Assembly (NCBI RefSeq): GCF_003597395.2
Contig: NC_133771.1
Span: forward strand, 141,526,095-141,590,094
Direction of reading: 5' to 3'
DNA from: Chelonoidis abingdonii
Taxonomy: Eukaryota > Chordata > Testudines > Testudinidae
Length of the DNA stretch: 64,000 nucleotides
Below, one piece after another: positions 13,592 to 26,139 of the stretch. A model generated the notes under the pieces. That model had not been told where the DNA came from. It saw only the letters and a list, made by a program, of their open reading frames with translations, and did no database searches. How positions within the stretch are numbered: the first letter of the stretch is position 1; each line of letters opens with the position of its first letter. A program made the translations under genes and the position numbers.

Positions 13592-15112
13592 GTAAGTGGT
13601 TGCACGCTTTTGTTGCTAGATTGTGCCTATTGTGGGTTGACATCCTTTTAACATGCACTTTGTGGGTGTACGAGCAGATGAGAATGCAGCTTTGTCACAT
13701 GTGCATAGCATAGCATAGTTTATTTGGCAGAAAAATACTTGTTACTTGGCATTGTTTTACAGTAACTTTGCTTTCTGTCATTTAGCTGAGAACTGCATAG
13801 AGCAAAAAGGTGCGCATCAGTGGAAATAGAATAGTAATTACTGTATGATGCTGATCTTGAGCACTAGTGATTGTAATTAGAACAGCTTGGTTCATCATTT
13901 TGGTACAGTACTGGGGCACTTCAGAACTTGTAGTCATGGCTGAAGTACTTAGTTTTTCACAGACTACTGGGATTCTGTGATTCCTTTGAATTCCCTTGTT
14001 ATCTCCATGACATTAGCAAGGAAAGGCTGAACTTGCAGAAATAAGACTGTAAATAAAATCAACCTACCTCATCACTCAAAATGTAGGAAGCTTATGCTGC
14101 TACTGCCTATTCTGTGGCCAAACAGAGGATGCAATATGGAATCTTTCACCACCAATTCATTTATTTTTCAAAATATTTTAAAGGACAATAAGGATTGTCC
14201 CTCCTGCTGAGGAGGGAAAGTTCTTCTTTCTTTTAATGTGTAAATATTTTCATTTGGTCTCAAGAAAGAAACAGGGAGATTGAGAATGAATCATTCAACT
14301 CAAAATTCAGATATTACCTTCCAATAATACCATCTTGTGTTGTGTGTGTGGGAGTCATTTTTATAAATGTCAGAAATGTGTTTTAAAAAGCCTTAAGGGA
14401 AAGATTTTAAAAAAAATCATTAACTTTGTCTTCAATGCAGAACTTTTTCCACAACTTTGGAATGAGGAAAGGACAATGGAAGTCACCAAAAAGTTTAATT
14501 GTCATGCAGTAAATACATTGGGGAACCTCAGGGTAGACAGTACTGGTTCACAAGAAATCGAGTGGTAAATTCACAAGAGAAATATTATACACTTTTTGTT
14601 TGGTGACCTCCATTGTAGGTTAAAAGGAGATTTGTCTGAGTGCTAATAGTTACATTCAGCCTAAAAGAAAATAGCAAGATACTGACAGGCAGATTTGTAT
14701 TAGCTGAGGTTTATCTTCAGGCCCTCAAAAGAAAAATGAAGGTAAATGAACTGTTGGTGCAAAGAAGATGAGCGCTGATTTTCATTTTTACAATGGAAAG
14801 TTTTTCCATTAACTTAAGTGGGCTTTGGGTTAGGCCTAAATCTCAAGTTTGCTTCAGTGACAGGATGTAGAATTAAAAATTGATTTTAATAGCTACAGTT
14901 GCAGAACTATTGTAGGGCTGCAAATGTCTGATAGAAATTTTTTTGAATAATTCAAGATGCTGCTCAGAAAAATGCACACATCCACAAACAAAAATAAAAC
15001 TGCTAGATGGAATTTTAAATCTCTCAGACTTGAGAGGTCCCAGTTAATAGAGATTTGTGTTTGTTCACTGCATGTTTTGAAAGTTTGTATTCTGTTTTTT
15101 CTGAATGATACA

Positions 15113-15301
15113 TGCACCTCTAACCCAATAATGCGACCCCATGTAACATGAATTCGGATATAACACGGTAAAGCAACGCTCCGGAGGGGCGGGCTGCCCG
15201 CTCCGGCGGGTCAAAGCAAGTTTGATATAGTGCAGTTTCACCTATAATGCGATAAGAATTTTTGGCTCCCAAGGACAGCATTATGTTGGGGTAGAGGTGT
15301 A
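15113..15301 (+). mobile_element. Short palindromic Tc1/mariner-like MITE
   Basis: The left end 'acctctaacccaataatgc' is the inverted complement of the right end 'cagcattatgttggggtagaggt' read backwards, with one or two mismatches. The interior (15177-15215) is markedly GC-rich (GGAGGGGCGGGCTGCCCGC) against an AT-rich background. Ends are next to TA. It is non-autonomous, with no coding potential. Confidence 0.65.
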
Positions 15302-16433
15302 TATTGGTAAATAATCTCTATATTGCTTGCCAGAAACATGATTGTATTGCCCAATAGAATTTCACCCTCAAAATATTCAATGTAGAACAAAAACTTACTT
15401 CATTTTGTCTGCATTTGCAATATTATGCAACGGAATTTGTGCTTCCAGTTTCAAAAAGTCATTGAAGCAACTCTGAGAGATGCTTCTGCAGACATACAAG
15501 AGACAATGGGCTTCCTCAAGCCTTGCCTGATATTAATTATTTATAGAGCACTGAGTGTGATCTCATTGCAGTAGAAACATATATAGAAGAGAGAATCCTA
15601 TCCTGTGCACAAGTTCCTCTCCACATTGTCATAGAACTGTTGTGGAGCAGTTCATCAAGTGCAGGAGGTATCTGATCAAAAGACCAGTTAACTACTGCGA
15701 GTCTTTCCATTCACTTTAATTGGCTTTGAATCAAATCTTCTTTGTATGACTTCCCTGCTGCCTGTCCCATATTCGTCATGGAGCCATAGTGGTTTTCCTT
15801 TTTGGGCCTTGATGCTGAATATAACATCACTTTTATGGGGTCATGAACATAAATTCTTATCTCTCTCTCTTAATTAAAAAAAAAAGCTTCAGTTTTCTAG
15901 TCTGCTGTGGTGTGTATTCATCCCTACTGTAAATATTTTCTGTGCCATATTCACAGTGTGTAAGCAAGTTGATGATGTAATTGAGCAACAGCACGTTGTG
16001 GGACATGCATTTGTCAGTTGAAATGGCATGTCTCTCTACATGCTAAGGTCACTTACATTGACTGATGAGCACACATCTCTTAGAGTAAGTTACTGTGCTT
16101 TCAAAATTATAGCTTTTAAAAACAGGTTACATTCTACTTTCTTTGGCCTCTATTTTAGTAGGATGTGAAGTTAATAGAACTCATTAATGTTAAATGGCTG
16201 CTCCTGCATCAGCTTCCCCAGCTCTGCTACAAGAAGAGGAAGTGCTCATTTTTGTGTCTCCTGCTTTCAAGAGCAGTGCTGCCTCAGAGCTGCTCCTGGT
16301 TTTATTTACATTTCCCACTCAGGGAAGGTGTGGTGGATGTGAGTAGAAGACTCGTGCTTCCACTTACTAGTGTTCACAATTCTGTGAACTTCACAGCCCT
16401 TATTACTGAACAAGGCGTTACAGCTGTAACTCA

Positions 16434-16676
16434 GGCTATGTCTACACTATCGCGGTAAGTCGCAGTAGGTGAATAACGTAGCTGGAGTTGATGAACCTTA
16501 GGCTGAGTTACCATGGGCTCTACACCTTACTCTTCTCATCGGGGTAGAGTACAGGGGTCAACTGGAGAGAGATCTGCCGTCAATTTAGCAGGTCTTTACT
16601 AGACCTGCTAAATCAACTGCTGGTGGATTGATCTCAGAGCGTTGATCCCAGCTGTAGTGTAGACCTGCCCTCAGAA
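16434..16676 (+). mobile_element. hAT-like MITE
   Basis: The left end 'caggctatgtctacacta' and the right end 'gtagtgtagacctgccct' form imperfect terminal inverted repeats. Similar TCTACACT-type termini recur at several places in this window. About 240 bp with no coding capacity. Confidence 0.6.
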
Positions 16677-19157
16677 AGCAGGCAAGAATGATCTCTCCAC
16701 CACCATCCCCACCCCCCAACCATTGGACGAATAAGGTAACTGAGAGGTTGACAGTGGCCTGTACTGGATGCTTTAGAGAGAAATTTTGAGTGATCCATCC
16801 CCTGTTGTCCACTCCCAGCTTCAGACAGTTGAAGATTTAGGTTGCTGCAGAATGAGGCTTTTCACTTTAGGAAAAAAAATAACAATTTGTCAGAGCCATC
16901 TGCCCTGCTTCAGAGGATGCAGCCTACTTATAAGCCAGTGCTGGTGTTACAACATTTATGAACAGGGAAAAGGGAATATGGCTGTCTGCCAAGTTGCTAA
17001 TCAGGCTCATGGGCCCCTATTTTAGGATCTTCTGCCAACAAGATGATTTCCACAGAATTATGACAGATGGTACGACTTGTGAGATATCACTCTTGTCAAT
17101 ATTAAACATAACTATTAATTTATAATTGCACATTATATATGATTGTGCAAGAGAGATTTCATGCAGGAGGTATGGTGTATTCATGCATAATTCTGAATAT
17201 TTAGCCAGGTAAATAGTATGATTCAAATTCTGTCCCCAGTTACACCAGTGCAACTTCAGAGCATGATTTTCATATCTGCACTGTATATTTGCACCCAGTC
17301 TTCTCCAAAAGAGTATAAATTACATGGAAATTATGCTGCCCTGTCCTTTTGCCCTAAGCAAAGAGTGTCACCTTGGATGTGGAAAAAGTGGATGGCATTG
17401 TTTTCAAGACCATATCCCTTATTCAGTATGCATCTGCCAGAAGCAACCCAGGGGTGGGGAGGGGCAAATCCTACCCTGACTCATGCCCTTTGCAACTTCA
17501 ACTACTTTTTATGGTTGCATTGCATGTCAGTCAGGGAAGGATTTGACCTACCTAGCAAATTAATGCTGCCACAGATATCTTCAGCCGTTTTCACTCAGTG
17601 TATGAGGCACCACAGCAAATACTGTTCCAATATGGGGGATTTGGGGGATTTTGGCTATTGCAGAATGAGTTGGTGATTAATCTGGTTGGTGGAACTGGAC
17701 TGATGATACGGATTGTCATCTCTATGTCACACTGACTGGTTACTGAGTTAATGAGAACCTTCTGCATTTTGCCAATTGACATTAAGTGAAAAATTTTCCT
17801 GGGTAAGGGTTTAGTCCAAAATTCATTGCAACATAGGCTGCTTGGTCAGATATGCGTAACTTAAAGACAGCTTACCTTGGTACCGTAAAAAGATCTGTAT
17901 CTCTGGAAAGCAGGTACAGTATCTGCTAAGGTTAGGATTCCTATTAATTTTACCATGGTAGTGAATGTGTTATGAGAAGCAACTGTATACTATATTTCTA
18001 ATAATGTGTGCCTCTGTGAGAATACTACTCCAGATATGCCTTCATGTAGTAGAATTAATAGTGTATGTGTGTCATCTTGTACACGCTCATTTCCCTTTCT
18101 TGTTAGGGGTGATGATTTTTCCTGAGATGCAGGACTGCGTTTTTGTTGTATACTCAGCTTCTACACTCCTCCCGTTTTGCTGCTTGCTTCTGCTCATCAC
18201 AGCAACTGCTACTACCTGTATTATGCATAACTCAGCTCTTTCATATAGGTGCTGATTGTTGTAGCAAGGGGCTAGCTCATGTGAGTTGGATCTCCAATAG
18301 CTGTAGATACAGAATTTGGTAAAAATATTGCCACTTCCTTACATAAAACATTGATCTTTGTTAAAATCCACCTTAACTAGCTACTCTTGTATTGCAGATT
18401 CACATGAATTTGATGCAGACGGCATTTTATTCTTCCACTTTCCTGTTTTTGAGTAAAGTTTGGAGCTCTTTTTATCATGTACACTTTTTTTCTTCAGAGA
18501 GGATGACAGGGACTTCTTGAAATCTCAATCTAAATGTACATATTTTTTCCTTTTATGAGATAAAATCCTATCTACATCAAAGAAATACATCTATAGTTTC
18601 TTAAATGCCTCCTCTATACTGTCACAATAACTTCAGTAGCATTCTGACTGTTCCAAAACTCCTCATACAAACATGGCATGCACTCATAGTTCCCAATCTA
18701 TAATGCTATTAAAAAAATGAAGTCAGAATGTTTGTGTGGAATATTGCATGTTGTTTCCAGAGTCATTTGTGTCAAGTGTATGTTATATCAATGCTCCTTA
18801 AAGACTTTTTTATATTGAGGATGGTACAGGGCTGTATTACTCCACTGAGAGCTCTTGGAGACATTGACTTACTCAGACACATCACTTCCTACAGTGTCTA
18901 CTTCCTTAGAGCGCTGGGGAGCATAATTCTGGTACCCCTCTTTACAAGCATGTCATTGTGGAGTGTGGGGCAAGGCTATAATACCACCCACTCTGGAAAG
19001 ATTAATGCTGCTGTGGGTAGCTACCTTTGTACAGTCCTTTTGCTTCCTTAACACAAGAATTGCAACTGTGCTTTCCCCTTTTGTAAGGGGAAGGGAGGCT
19101 TTTTGTTCTTTCTTCCTCTTGAATGTCTGCTCAGCACTGGGCAGTTCTACGCAAGAA

Positions 19158-19300
19158 GGGCTGACATTCATATGTTGTCCTTCATCCTGAAGAACTCTCA
19201 AAGTGCTTTACATCAATAAGAAACAGAGGTAAAGGGAGACAAGGTGCTAGGCAGGCAAGCATGTGGTTTAAGTCAGATAAATTTATATCTATTTGGCTTT
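19158..19300 (+). repeat. MIR/L2-like fragment
   Basis: The string 'aactctcaaagtgctttaca' followed by 'gaaacagaggtaaagggaga' matches the conserved part of MIR-type repeats. Short and diverged. Confidence 0.45.
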
Positions 19301-21224
19301 CTCCCACCATATATAAAGTGCAAACTTGCAAGTGATGAGTTGCATTACAGAGGTCCATGCTGTCTTCTCTGAAAACCATTCCTCTAACTGCACTAACTGC
19401 TTCCCCGAGGGATAGTTGCTCCTAAGAACAACATTTCTTGAGTGATGCATTAAGATTTGTCATCCTATTGGAGACAGAGCTGTGATTTTTGGCTTTGCCT
19501 AAAAACATTTGCAATCATTCATGGTTCATTGACCTCTGCAGGATGCATGTTAGCTTCCCTGTAAGTTAAGCTGTGAGGCGGATATTAATTTAAATAGATA
19601 TTGATTTATGCAAATATAACTCCCCTCATTATAAATTGTTTAATATGATTTTTCCCATTTAGTTCTAGTATTCTGCTGACAAAGGGTTTGTATTATATTT
19701 TAACAATGGATTTGTAATAAAGTAGTCATAAATCATACTGACTGAGCAATCTCACTGTCTGTGTGTGAAACTGATGTCTCATTACTAGAAGCTTGGCCAT
19801 GAAGATAGAAATCCAGACATTAATCTTACAGACTAGAGTCTGCAGCTTGTAGTTTCTGGCCTTATGTTCATCGTCTTTAACACACATGTAAATGACAGTG
19901 AATCTTTCTTATCTGTAATAAAATATTCAAAGGAACTTTTGAAGTCTGGAAGTTTATGCAGAACAGCATTAACCACTGTGGCTTTTGGCTGTGACATTCT
20001 CCTTCTTGTGTATGCAGAGCATGTCATGAATGGAGGCTCTGCTCCTTCCCATCCTGCATAGCCACTCATTTTAGGGGCCCCAAAGAATGGGAAGACCCAG
20101 CTGCTCTGCCTGCTGACCATTGCCATGTCTTCTCTCCCATTTCCATTAGATTCTACTCACCTCTACCAGCATAATGGAATGGAGCATCCAGATTTGGGGA
20201 GAAAGGAGAAAATTACCTTTTTGACACTTTTTTTAAACTTAATTGATTTTTTTTTTAGCAGACAAGTCAAATAAGTTTTCAGTAGTATTGTTAGATGGAA
20301 GGGAAACAAGAAGGATGAATAGAAGAAAGAGAAGAAAATACATTTTCTAAAATAACAGACTGAACCTAACAACCAGAGAAGTCGTAATGTAATTTTTGAA
20401 GTGGTGCATAGGTCTTGTGTTGACTCAGCACAGGAGTGAATTTCATTCTCTTATGAATAGGGTCTTTGCTTAGAAGTGAAGTACTGAGAGATCAGTCTTG
20501 TTCTAGGGTTGTACCCCAAACTTGCACCTGAAGCTACACAGGGACAACCTCATCCATTAACTTCACAGAAGTTACAGTACAGTATTGCCTACCCTACACA
20601 TTTATAAGTCATGAATCTGACCCCAAAATATCATAAGATTGGTATAAAAATAATGAGATTTAAAGAAATATATGTGGGTTCTTTTTATTTGCCCTTCTGG
20701 TTTTCAAACCTTTAGGTTACCTTTGGGACATGTTTTCAAGTTTTTTCTGCAGCCATTAGGGCTATAAACTTTTTTTTTTTTTTTACAGGAAAGGTGAGGT
20801 TCTTGTTTTAAAAACAAAACAAACAAAAAACACAACTCTGAGATGAAGCTTGATGAGCAAAATCAAATACTGTAAGACTTGTAAAATCTTGAGCACTGGC
20901 AGCACTGGTCACCAGCAGTGAATTTAGCCCTATGTTAAATATGGCAATCACTGTCTGATATTTCTGAACAGTGAATTATCTGGTATGTGATAGCACTTCT
21001 TGCTGCATCTCCTTTTAGAGAGGCTTGTGTTCAGTACAATAAAGGAGAGATGCTGCTTGCTGATTCCTGGGAGGTAATACTACACACTAATACAGGAGTT
21101 TGTACCTTTTGAGTTTCAGGCATTTTTATCTCAAACCATTTCCACCTGTGTCATGTCAAGAAAACACTTCTGTACTATATGGGATGCATAAATTCTTTCT
21201 TGCTTGCTTACTTTCTTGCTATAG

Positions 21225-21433
21225 GATTTATACCTGTGTGCAGCCTGGGCTTGTCTCAAATGGGAAGAATGAACTTTGGCAAAGATGTCAGCTCCCTGAA
21301 ATATTTTACTATCTGTGGCTTACAAGAAGGCTATGAACCCTTTGCTGTTAATACAAACAGAGACATTACCTTGTGGCTGAGCAAGAGACTCCCTCAGTTT
21401 TTCCCAGTGCCACCAAACCATGAACACATTGAG
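21225..21433 (+). CDS. RYR2: RYR2 exon 30 (SPRY2 end to SPRY3 start)
   Basis: This exon encodes (G)[18 protein letters not shown] through [11 protein letters not shown], equivalent to human residues 1200-1269. The block [18 protein letters not shown] is identical to human RYR2; the RYR3 and RYR1 versions differ there. Enters in phase 1, leaves in phase 0. Acceptor TTGCTATAG ends at 21224 and donor GT is at 21434. Confidence 0.97.
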
Positions 21434-23138
21434 GTTTGCGTTGTACATTAATGTTTCCTGTTAATTTTTCAGGAATTTGGTTTAATTAAATGAACTTTAC
21501 AGTAAACTTTCCGCTTTTGCTATTTCAGCCTTCCCTTTTAATATGGATATCAGTGTTGGCATCTGACATGCACTCACTCACCCGGTAAACTATGATTGTA
21601 GCTCAATGAGAGCATGGTAATTAGTTCTGTCAGCCAATGAATGATCTCTTGGAAGAGTATGAATGTATTAGACTCCTAAATAAGTAAAAAAAATCATATG
21701 TTAAGCTTGCCAAGTTGATCTGTCAAAATCATGAATGTTCCAGAGTTAAGGTTGCTTCCACAACCTTAACGCTACCCCTTTGCATGAGTACATTATGAAA
21801 CAATCTTTAATTATATTGTTTGTAACTTAAAGATTTCTGCTTCGTTCAATAGTGTAGATCAGATAGTGCTCCATGTGTGAGGTAAATTTTTAATACTTGC
21901 TTGTATCTTGTTATCCCAAAAGTTTTACTGCACTCCATACAAACTCCACACGAATAAGACAAGGATTCTACACTGCCATCTCCCCCAAAAAGTAACATTT
22001 TCACAAGCACCTAAGTGACTTAAGCTCAGTTTTTAAGAGGTATGTAGACCTTTCTCTAATCAGCACCGCGACGACTAAGTGTCATTTTAAAAAGTGACTC
22101 AGACACTTGGGAGTCTCTCATTGACTTTTAATGATACTTAGTCTCCTAAGTCTCATTTTCAAAAGGAACTTAGGCTCCTAAGTCAGCTAGGTGTTACAAT
22201 GCTGAGCAAAGCAACACCCAAACACTTCTAAAAATCTGGGTCTTAAGGTACTAAATGACTTAGGTTCTTTTGAAAATGTTACCCTGTGTCATAAGGCATA
22301 TGCACAAGGGAGCAGAGTTAAGATTGCCTTGGTAACCTTCATTTCTGGTATTTCCTAACTTCTGTGACTTGACCTTTGCGATCTTAACAGTATTTCTCTC
22401 TCCCTCTCAAAATATGGACTGTAATATATAAAGACACTTCAGAGTTCTACATTTGCTGTTGCTGACTGTACTCCACAGGCATTTAAATACAGGAACTGAA
22501 ATTCCGGTCACCTTTTTATGCTTGCATGCACAAATTCAGTGTTATACTCTAAGTCCATGTGTTCAATTGTTTTTCAGTTTATTTATGCACTAACGTGAAT
22601 AGACAATAGGCTGTTTGCAGATTGTTTGTTTTATCTAATAACAAAAATCTGTAGAAATGCATACATTTTCAAAATACATATAACTCTATAAAATTGCAAT
22701 CAGTTTCTACCAGACTGCATGAAAGCCGTATCTGATTGAAATTGAAACTCTGTCCCTACTGAAGTATATCAGGAAGCATACGTAAAGAGAAATATTGTTC
22801 TTTCTCTTTATTTGTGCCTTGTGTTTGAGTTACTATGGATCATACTGGCCAAGGTTGGATTACTATTGCAAAAAATATTGGGCATAGTCTTTGGCTGTAT
22901 ATCGAGTTTACAGGTGCTAAAAGGAAGCATTTTCATTAACTTGTCAATGTATTTACCTGCACTTGCTCCTATAGTGCACGCTGATGTTTAATTAAATATC
23001 TCTGCCATATTGTAACATTTAATCATTTTGTAACTCTAAATACATTAAGTATATTACGCTAAAAATAAAACTGGAACATTTGGGTGTAGGAGGGGAAGAC
23101 ATTTACTTTTATAATATATGAGCTTTTATATTTGATAG
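21434..23138 (+). other. RYR2: Intron 30 of RYR2
   Basis: A 1.7-kb intron. About 21995-22295 is a repeat built from inverted and direct copies of 'ctaagtgacttag'-like units. No other element is recognised. Confidence 0.8.
21995..22295 (+). repeat. Interspersed repeat with repeated CCTAAGTCACTTA-like units
   Basis: Several direct and inverted copies of 'cctaagtg' / 'gacttaggctcctaa' are separated by 'ttttgaaaatgttaccc'. A second copy of the same family lies at 24600-24705. Likely a foldback non-autonomous DNA element, but the class is not established. Confidence 0.5.
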
Positions 23139-23485
23139 GTGATGAGAATAGATGGCACCACAGACAGCTCCCCCTGTTTGAAGGTCACACAGAAGTCTTT
23201 TGGCTCACAGAACAGCAAAACAGGCATCATGTTTTTTCGCTTGAGCATGCCTATTGAGTGTGCAGAAGTATTCTCCAAAACATCAGCAGGAGGATTGCCA
23301 GGCACTGGTCTTTTTGGCCCGAAAAGTGACTTGGAGGATTATGATGCTGATTCTGATTTTGAAGTTCTGATGAAGACAGCTCATGGTCACCTAGTGCCTG
23401 ATCGGGCAGAAAAAGAAGCTACAAAACTGGAGTTCAATAACCACAAGGATTACACTCAAGAGAAACCTTCACGTCTTAAACAAAG
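23139..23485 (+). CDS. RYR2: RYR2 exon 31 (SPRY3)
   Basis: This exon encodes VMRIDGTTDSSPCLKVTQKS through EKPSRLKQ(R), 115 codons plus two bases, equivalent to human about 1270-1387. It carries the acidic DLEDYDADSDFEVLMKTAHG segment typical of RYR2. Near its end it reads DRAEKEATK where human has DRVDKDKEATK, so it is two residues shorter. Phase 0 to phase 2. Acceptor TTGATAG ends at 23138 and donor GTCAGT is at 23486. Confidence 0.97.
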
Positions 23486-23604
23486 GTCAGTAACATATAT
23501 GTTTTTGTCATAATACAGTGGGTTGGGTTCACTTAAAACATTACTAGAAAATTCATTTTAAATCCCTCCCCATATCACCCGTAACAGTTTTCTGTAATGC
23601 TAAA

Positions 23605-23790
23605 CTGACAGTCGGGACTCCTGGGTTCTATTCCCAGCTCTGCCACTGAATCATTGTGTAACACTGTGCCTCACTTTCATCATCTGTTAAATAGAAGAAA
23701 CAGAAATCTACAAAATAAGCCTTCCTTTAAGGGTATTGTGGGGCTAAATGCAGGTTTTTGACATTCGCAGATGAAAGGCACTTTAAAAGT
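23605..23790 (-). repeat. MIR-like SINE fragment, antisense
   Basis: On the + strand it reads 'gggactcctgggttctattc', 'cagctctgccactgaatca', 'cctcactttcatcatctgt', 'gcagatgaaaggcacttt', which is the reverse complement of the MIR core. Boundaries approximate. Confidence 0.55.
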
Positions 23791-24206
23791 GCCAGAGGGT
23801 TTTTTCTGATCCTGTTAGAACTAGGAAACACTGGAAATTTCATTAGAAAATTATGCTCACAGGACTTCCAGCAAAGGCCAAAGATATTTTTATCAGCTTT
23901 GGTGAATATCTGAACTTTCATGGTCTTCTCCAATACCCAATTAAGTGCGGCAAGAATATTCACTATGTTATATCTTTATCTTCCTCATTTTCATAGGTAA
24001 TCAAACAAACCCTCCACTTCCACACTTTATTGTGATTTGTCTCTTGATCTAGAATTTTGGGGGGACTAGAGACTGTTATGTAGTATCTACAGTGTTTTCA
24101 GTGTAATATTTCTGCCAATAGTATAGTGTCTTGTTTCCTATTTGTTCCTGTGGTTAGAACAATAATGTTTATTTTAATTGGGAGAGTTTCTTAAGAGAGG
24201 AGGGAA

Positions 24207-24416
24207 TGTAGTGTTTAGATGTTGCTTGTGATTATTAGAACTGGGAGCGCTGGCTGTTGGGAGCCTGAAAGGACAGGAAACAGGAAGGAGGGGGGAGGAG
24301 TTGAGGAGGCAGAGTGAGAGTTATAAAGGGTGCAGCAGCAGCTTGGTACAGAGATTTCCACTTTAAAAATAAAGTCCTGTTGAAGTTTGTTAGTACCTTG
24401 CCTGGTTGATACAACA
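24207..24416 (+). mobile_element. Solo-LTR-like element
   Basis: The segment begins TGTAG and ends ACAACA. It holds a TATA-like TTATAAA at 24321-24327 and an AATAAA poly(A) signal at 24368-24373, with about 43 nt downstream, the layout of a short LTR (U3-R-U5). No internal retroviral or gypsy coding sequence flanks it and no clear target duplication is visible, so the class is uncertain; a SINE- or TRIM-like element is possible. Confidence 0.4.
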
Positions 24417-24599
24417 GATACTCTTACCCAAACTTAGTGACTCTCCAGACGTATTACTGAAACCTTCATCTTTCCATTCCCTTCCTACTTTTGCTCATCC
24501 CCTAGCTTGTTTTGTCATGTTAAACTGGAAACTTTTGGAATGGGGCATGGATAAGCCTAAATCCATTTTTATAAGTGACATAAGTATTTAAGAGACAAG

Positions 24600-24705
24600 C
24601 TCTCATTTGAAGTCAAGGAAACTTAGGCTCCTAAATGACTTTTGAAAATAGAAGTTAAGCTTCTAAGTCACTGAGGCAAGTTTGAAAATTTTACCCTGTG
24701 TCTTC
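24600..24705 (+). repeat. Second copy of the CCTAAGTCACTTA-unit repeat
   Basis: Contains 'aacttaggctcctaaatgac' and 'cttctaagtcactgaggcaa' followed by 'ttttaccctgtgtc', the same phrases and the same ending as the copy at 21995-22295. Confidence 0.5.
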
Positions 24706-24879
24706 TGTAAAGCTCTTATTCCACACATACCTGATGTGAACAATAAATAACAATCTGGAGCCAACAAAATATTTTAAGTTAATTTATATTTGCAGAATTC
24801 CTGTATGTGTAAATTGATTTGCTTAAAATTGATATAGATTGTGATTTTACTCTGTCCTCAGTACTTTGATGTATTACAG

Positions 24880-24994
24880 GTTTATGCTCAGAAGGACAAA
24901 GCCAGATTACAGCACAAGCCACTCTGCACGGCTCACGGAGGATGTTCTGGCAGATGACAGAGATGACTATGATTACTTGATGCATACTTCTACG
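24880..24994 (+). CDS. RYR2: RYR2 exon 32 (SPRY3)
   Basis: This exon encodes (R)FMLRRTKPDYSTSHSARL through DRDDYDYLMHTST, equivalent to human about 1387-1425 (human FLLRRTKPDYS and LMQTST). It completes the Arg codon from exon 31 in phase 2 and leaves in phase 0. Acceptor TATTACAG ends at 24879 and donor GTATGG is at 24995. Confidence 0.96.
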
Positions 24995-25876
24995 GTATGG
25001 CAACAGAGTGTTCATATTTTTTGCTATTTTCTTTTCTAACAAGTGCTTACTTTTGCTAGTAGAGTCTCAGTGAACACATTCAATTTTTCTCCCTTTTATC
25101 AAGAGCCATATTTTTTATGCAATTTTCTGCGGTAGTACTGTGTGGCAAAACTTGAGATCACCACATTCATTCCATTTTGACATGCCTTTTACTTAACAAC
25201 AAATCCAAAACAACTCCTATTTGAAGAGCCGTAACTTAGCTTGGATCTATGCTTTAAAGAACATCCATGGGCAACAGAACACGAACAGAAAAAACAGAGC
25301 AAGGGCAGAATATGGTCCTATTTTGAAACAGCTAGTCAAGCCCAGAGCTATTCAAACATAGAGATTTAAAGAGTCAACAACTGAATACATGATCCTGATT
25401 CAGAGTATGAAATGTGGAAGTACCATTGAAATTAATGGGAGTTTTGTTCATGAATCAGTGACAGGATCAGCGCCTTAAATCTGCTCAGTTTACTGTGTTT
25501 CCAGTGTTTGCAGGCATAACAATGCACCTGTATGTCTATTTATCCTCTGCTCACTGTAATGTGAACATACCACCAATGTTTTTACATGTATCTTGTTAAA
25601 CAAATATGCATCTTTTTTTATCCTCCTTGTCTTTTAGTTTAAATCAGACCCCTTTTTTGCAGGACACGTCAGTGCAAAACAAGACATCATTCTTTCATTG
25701 CTCTACTAATGAATTACTCTTGAACAAGACTATACCTGTTCACAAAATCCGATTCCTCCCAATTAGATTGTGAAAAATAAACTACAAGATTTTAAAACAA
25801 CAAATTAATTCTGAATCAAAATTATAACATATGAACCAAATATTAACACCCTGGGATATTGTTAATTTATTGACAG
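24995..25876 (+). other. RYR2: Intron 32 of RYR2
   Basis: An 882-bp AT-rich intron. Around 25385-25480 an imperfect foldback ('gatcctgattcagagtatga' against 'catgaatcagtgacaggatc') looks like an old palindromic DNA-element relic. Nothing else recognised. Confidence 0.75.
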
Positions 25877-26037
25877 TACTATTACTCGGTGAGAATATTT
25901 CCTGGGCAAGAACCCGCTAATGTCTGGGTGGGCTGGATTACATCTGACTTCCATCAATATGACATGACTTTTGACTTGGACAGAGTACGCACTGTTACAG
26001 TGACACTAGGGGATGAAAAAGGAAAGGTTCATGAGAG
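25877..26037 (+). CDS. RYR2: RYR2 exon 33 (SPRY3)
   Basis: This exon encodes [20 protein letters not shown] through [11 protein letters not shown] plus two bases, equivalent to human about 1426-1478. The [14 protein letters not shown] and [15 protein letters not shown] segments are SPRY beta-strands and are nearly identical to human RYR2 (human DTGFDL, here DMTFDL). Phase 0 to phase 2. Acceptor TTGACAG ends at 25876 and donor GTTAGT is at 26038. Confidence 0.97.
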
Positions 26038-26139
26038 GTTAGTTCCAATATTTTTCTTTTTCATTGAATTGTTTTATACTTGATATGTTTTTAAACATCT
26101 AGCACCTGTATAAATTGAGAGTAATGTTTAGTTATACTG

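Larger units (their letters stand above)
13592..21224 (+). other. RYR2: Intron 29 of RYR2
   Basis: At 7.6 kb this is the longest complete intron here. It contains a palindromic mariner-like MITE (15113-15301), a hAT-like MITE (16434-16676), a fragment starting near 17218 of a repeat with 'cagttacaccagtgcaa', and an L2/MIR-like fragment (19158-19300). I see nothing I can name in the remainder. Confidence 0.8.
23486..24879 (+). other. RYR2: Intron 31 of RYR2
   Basis: A 1.4-kb intron holding an antisense MIR-like fragment (23605-23790), an LTR-like element (24207-24416) and a second copy of the CCTAAGTCACTTA repeat (24600-24705). Confidence 0.8.
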
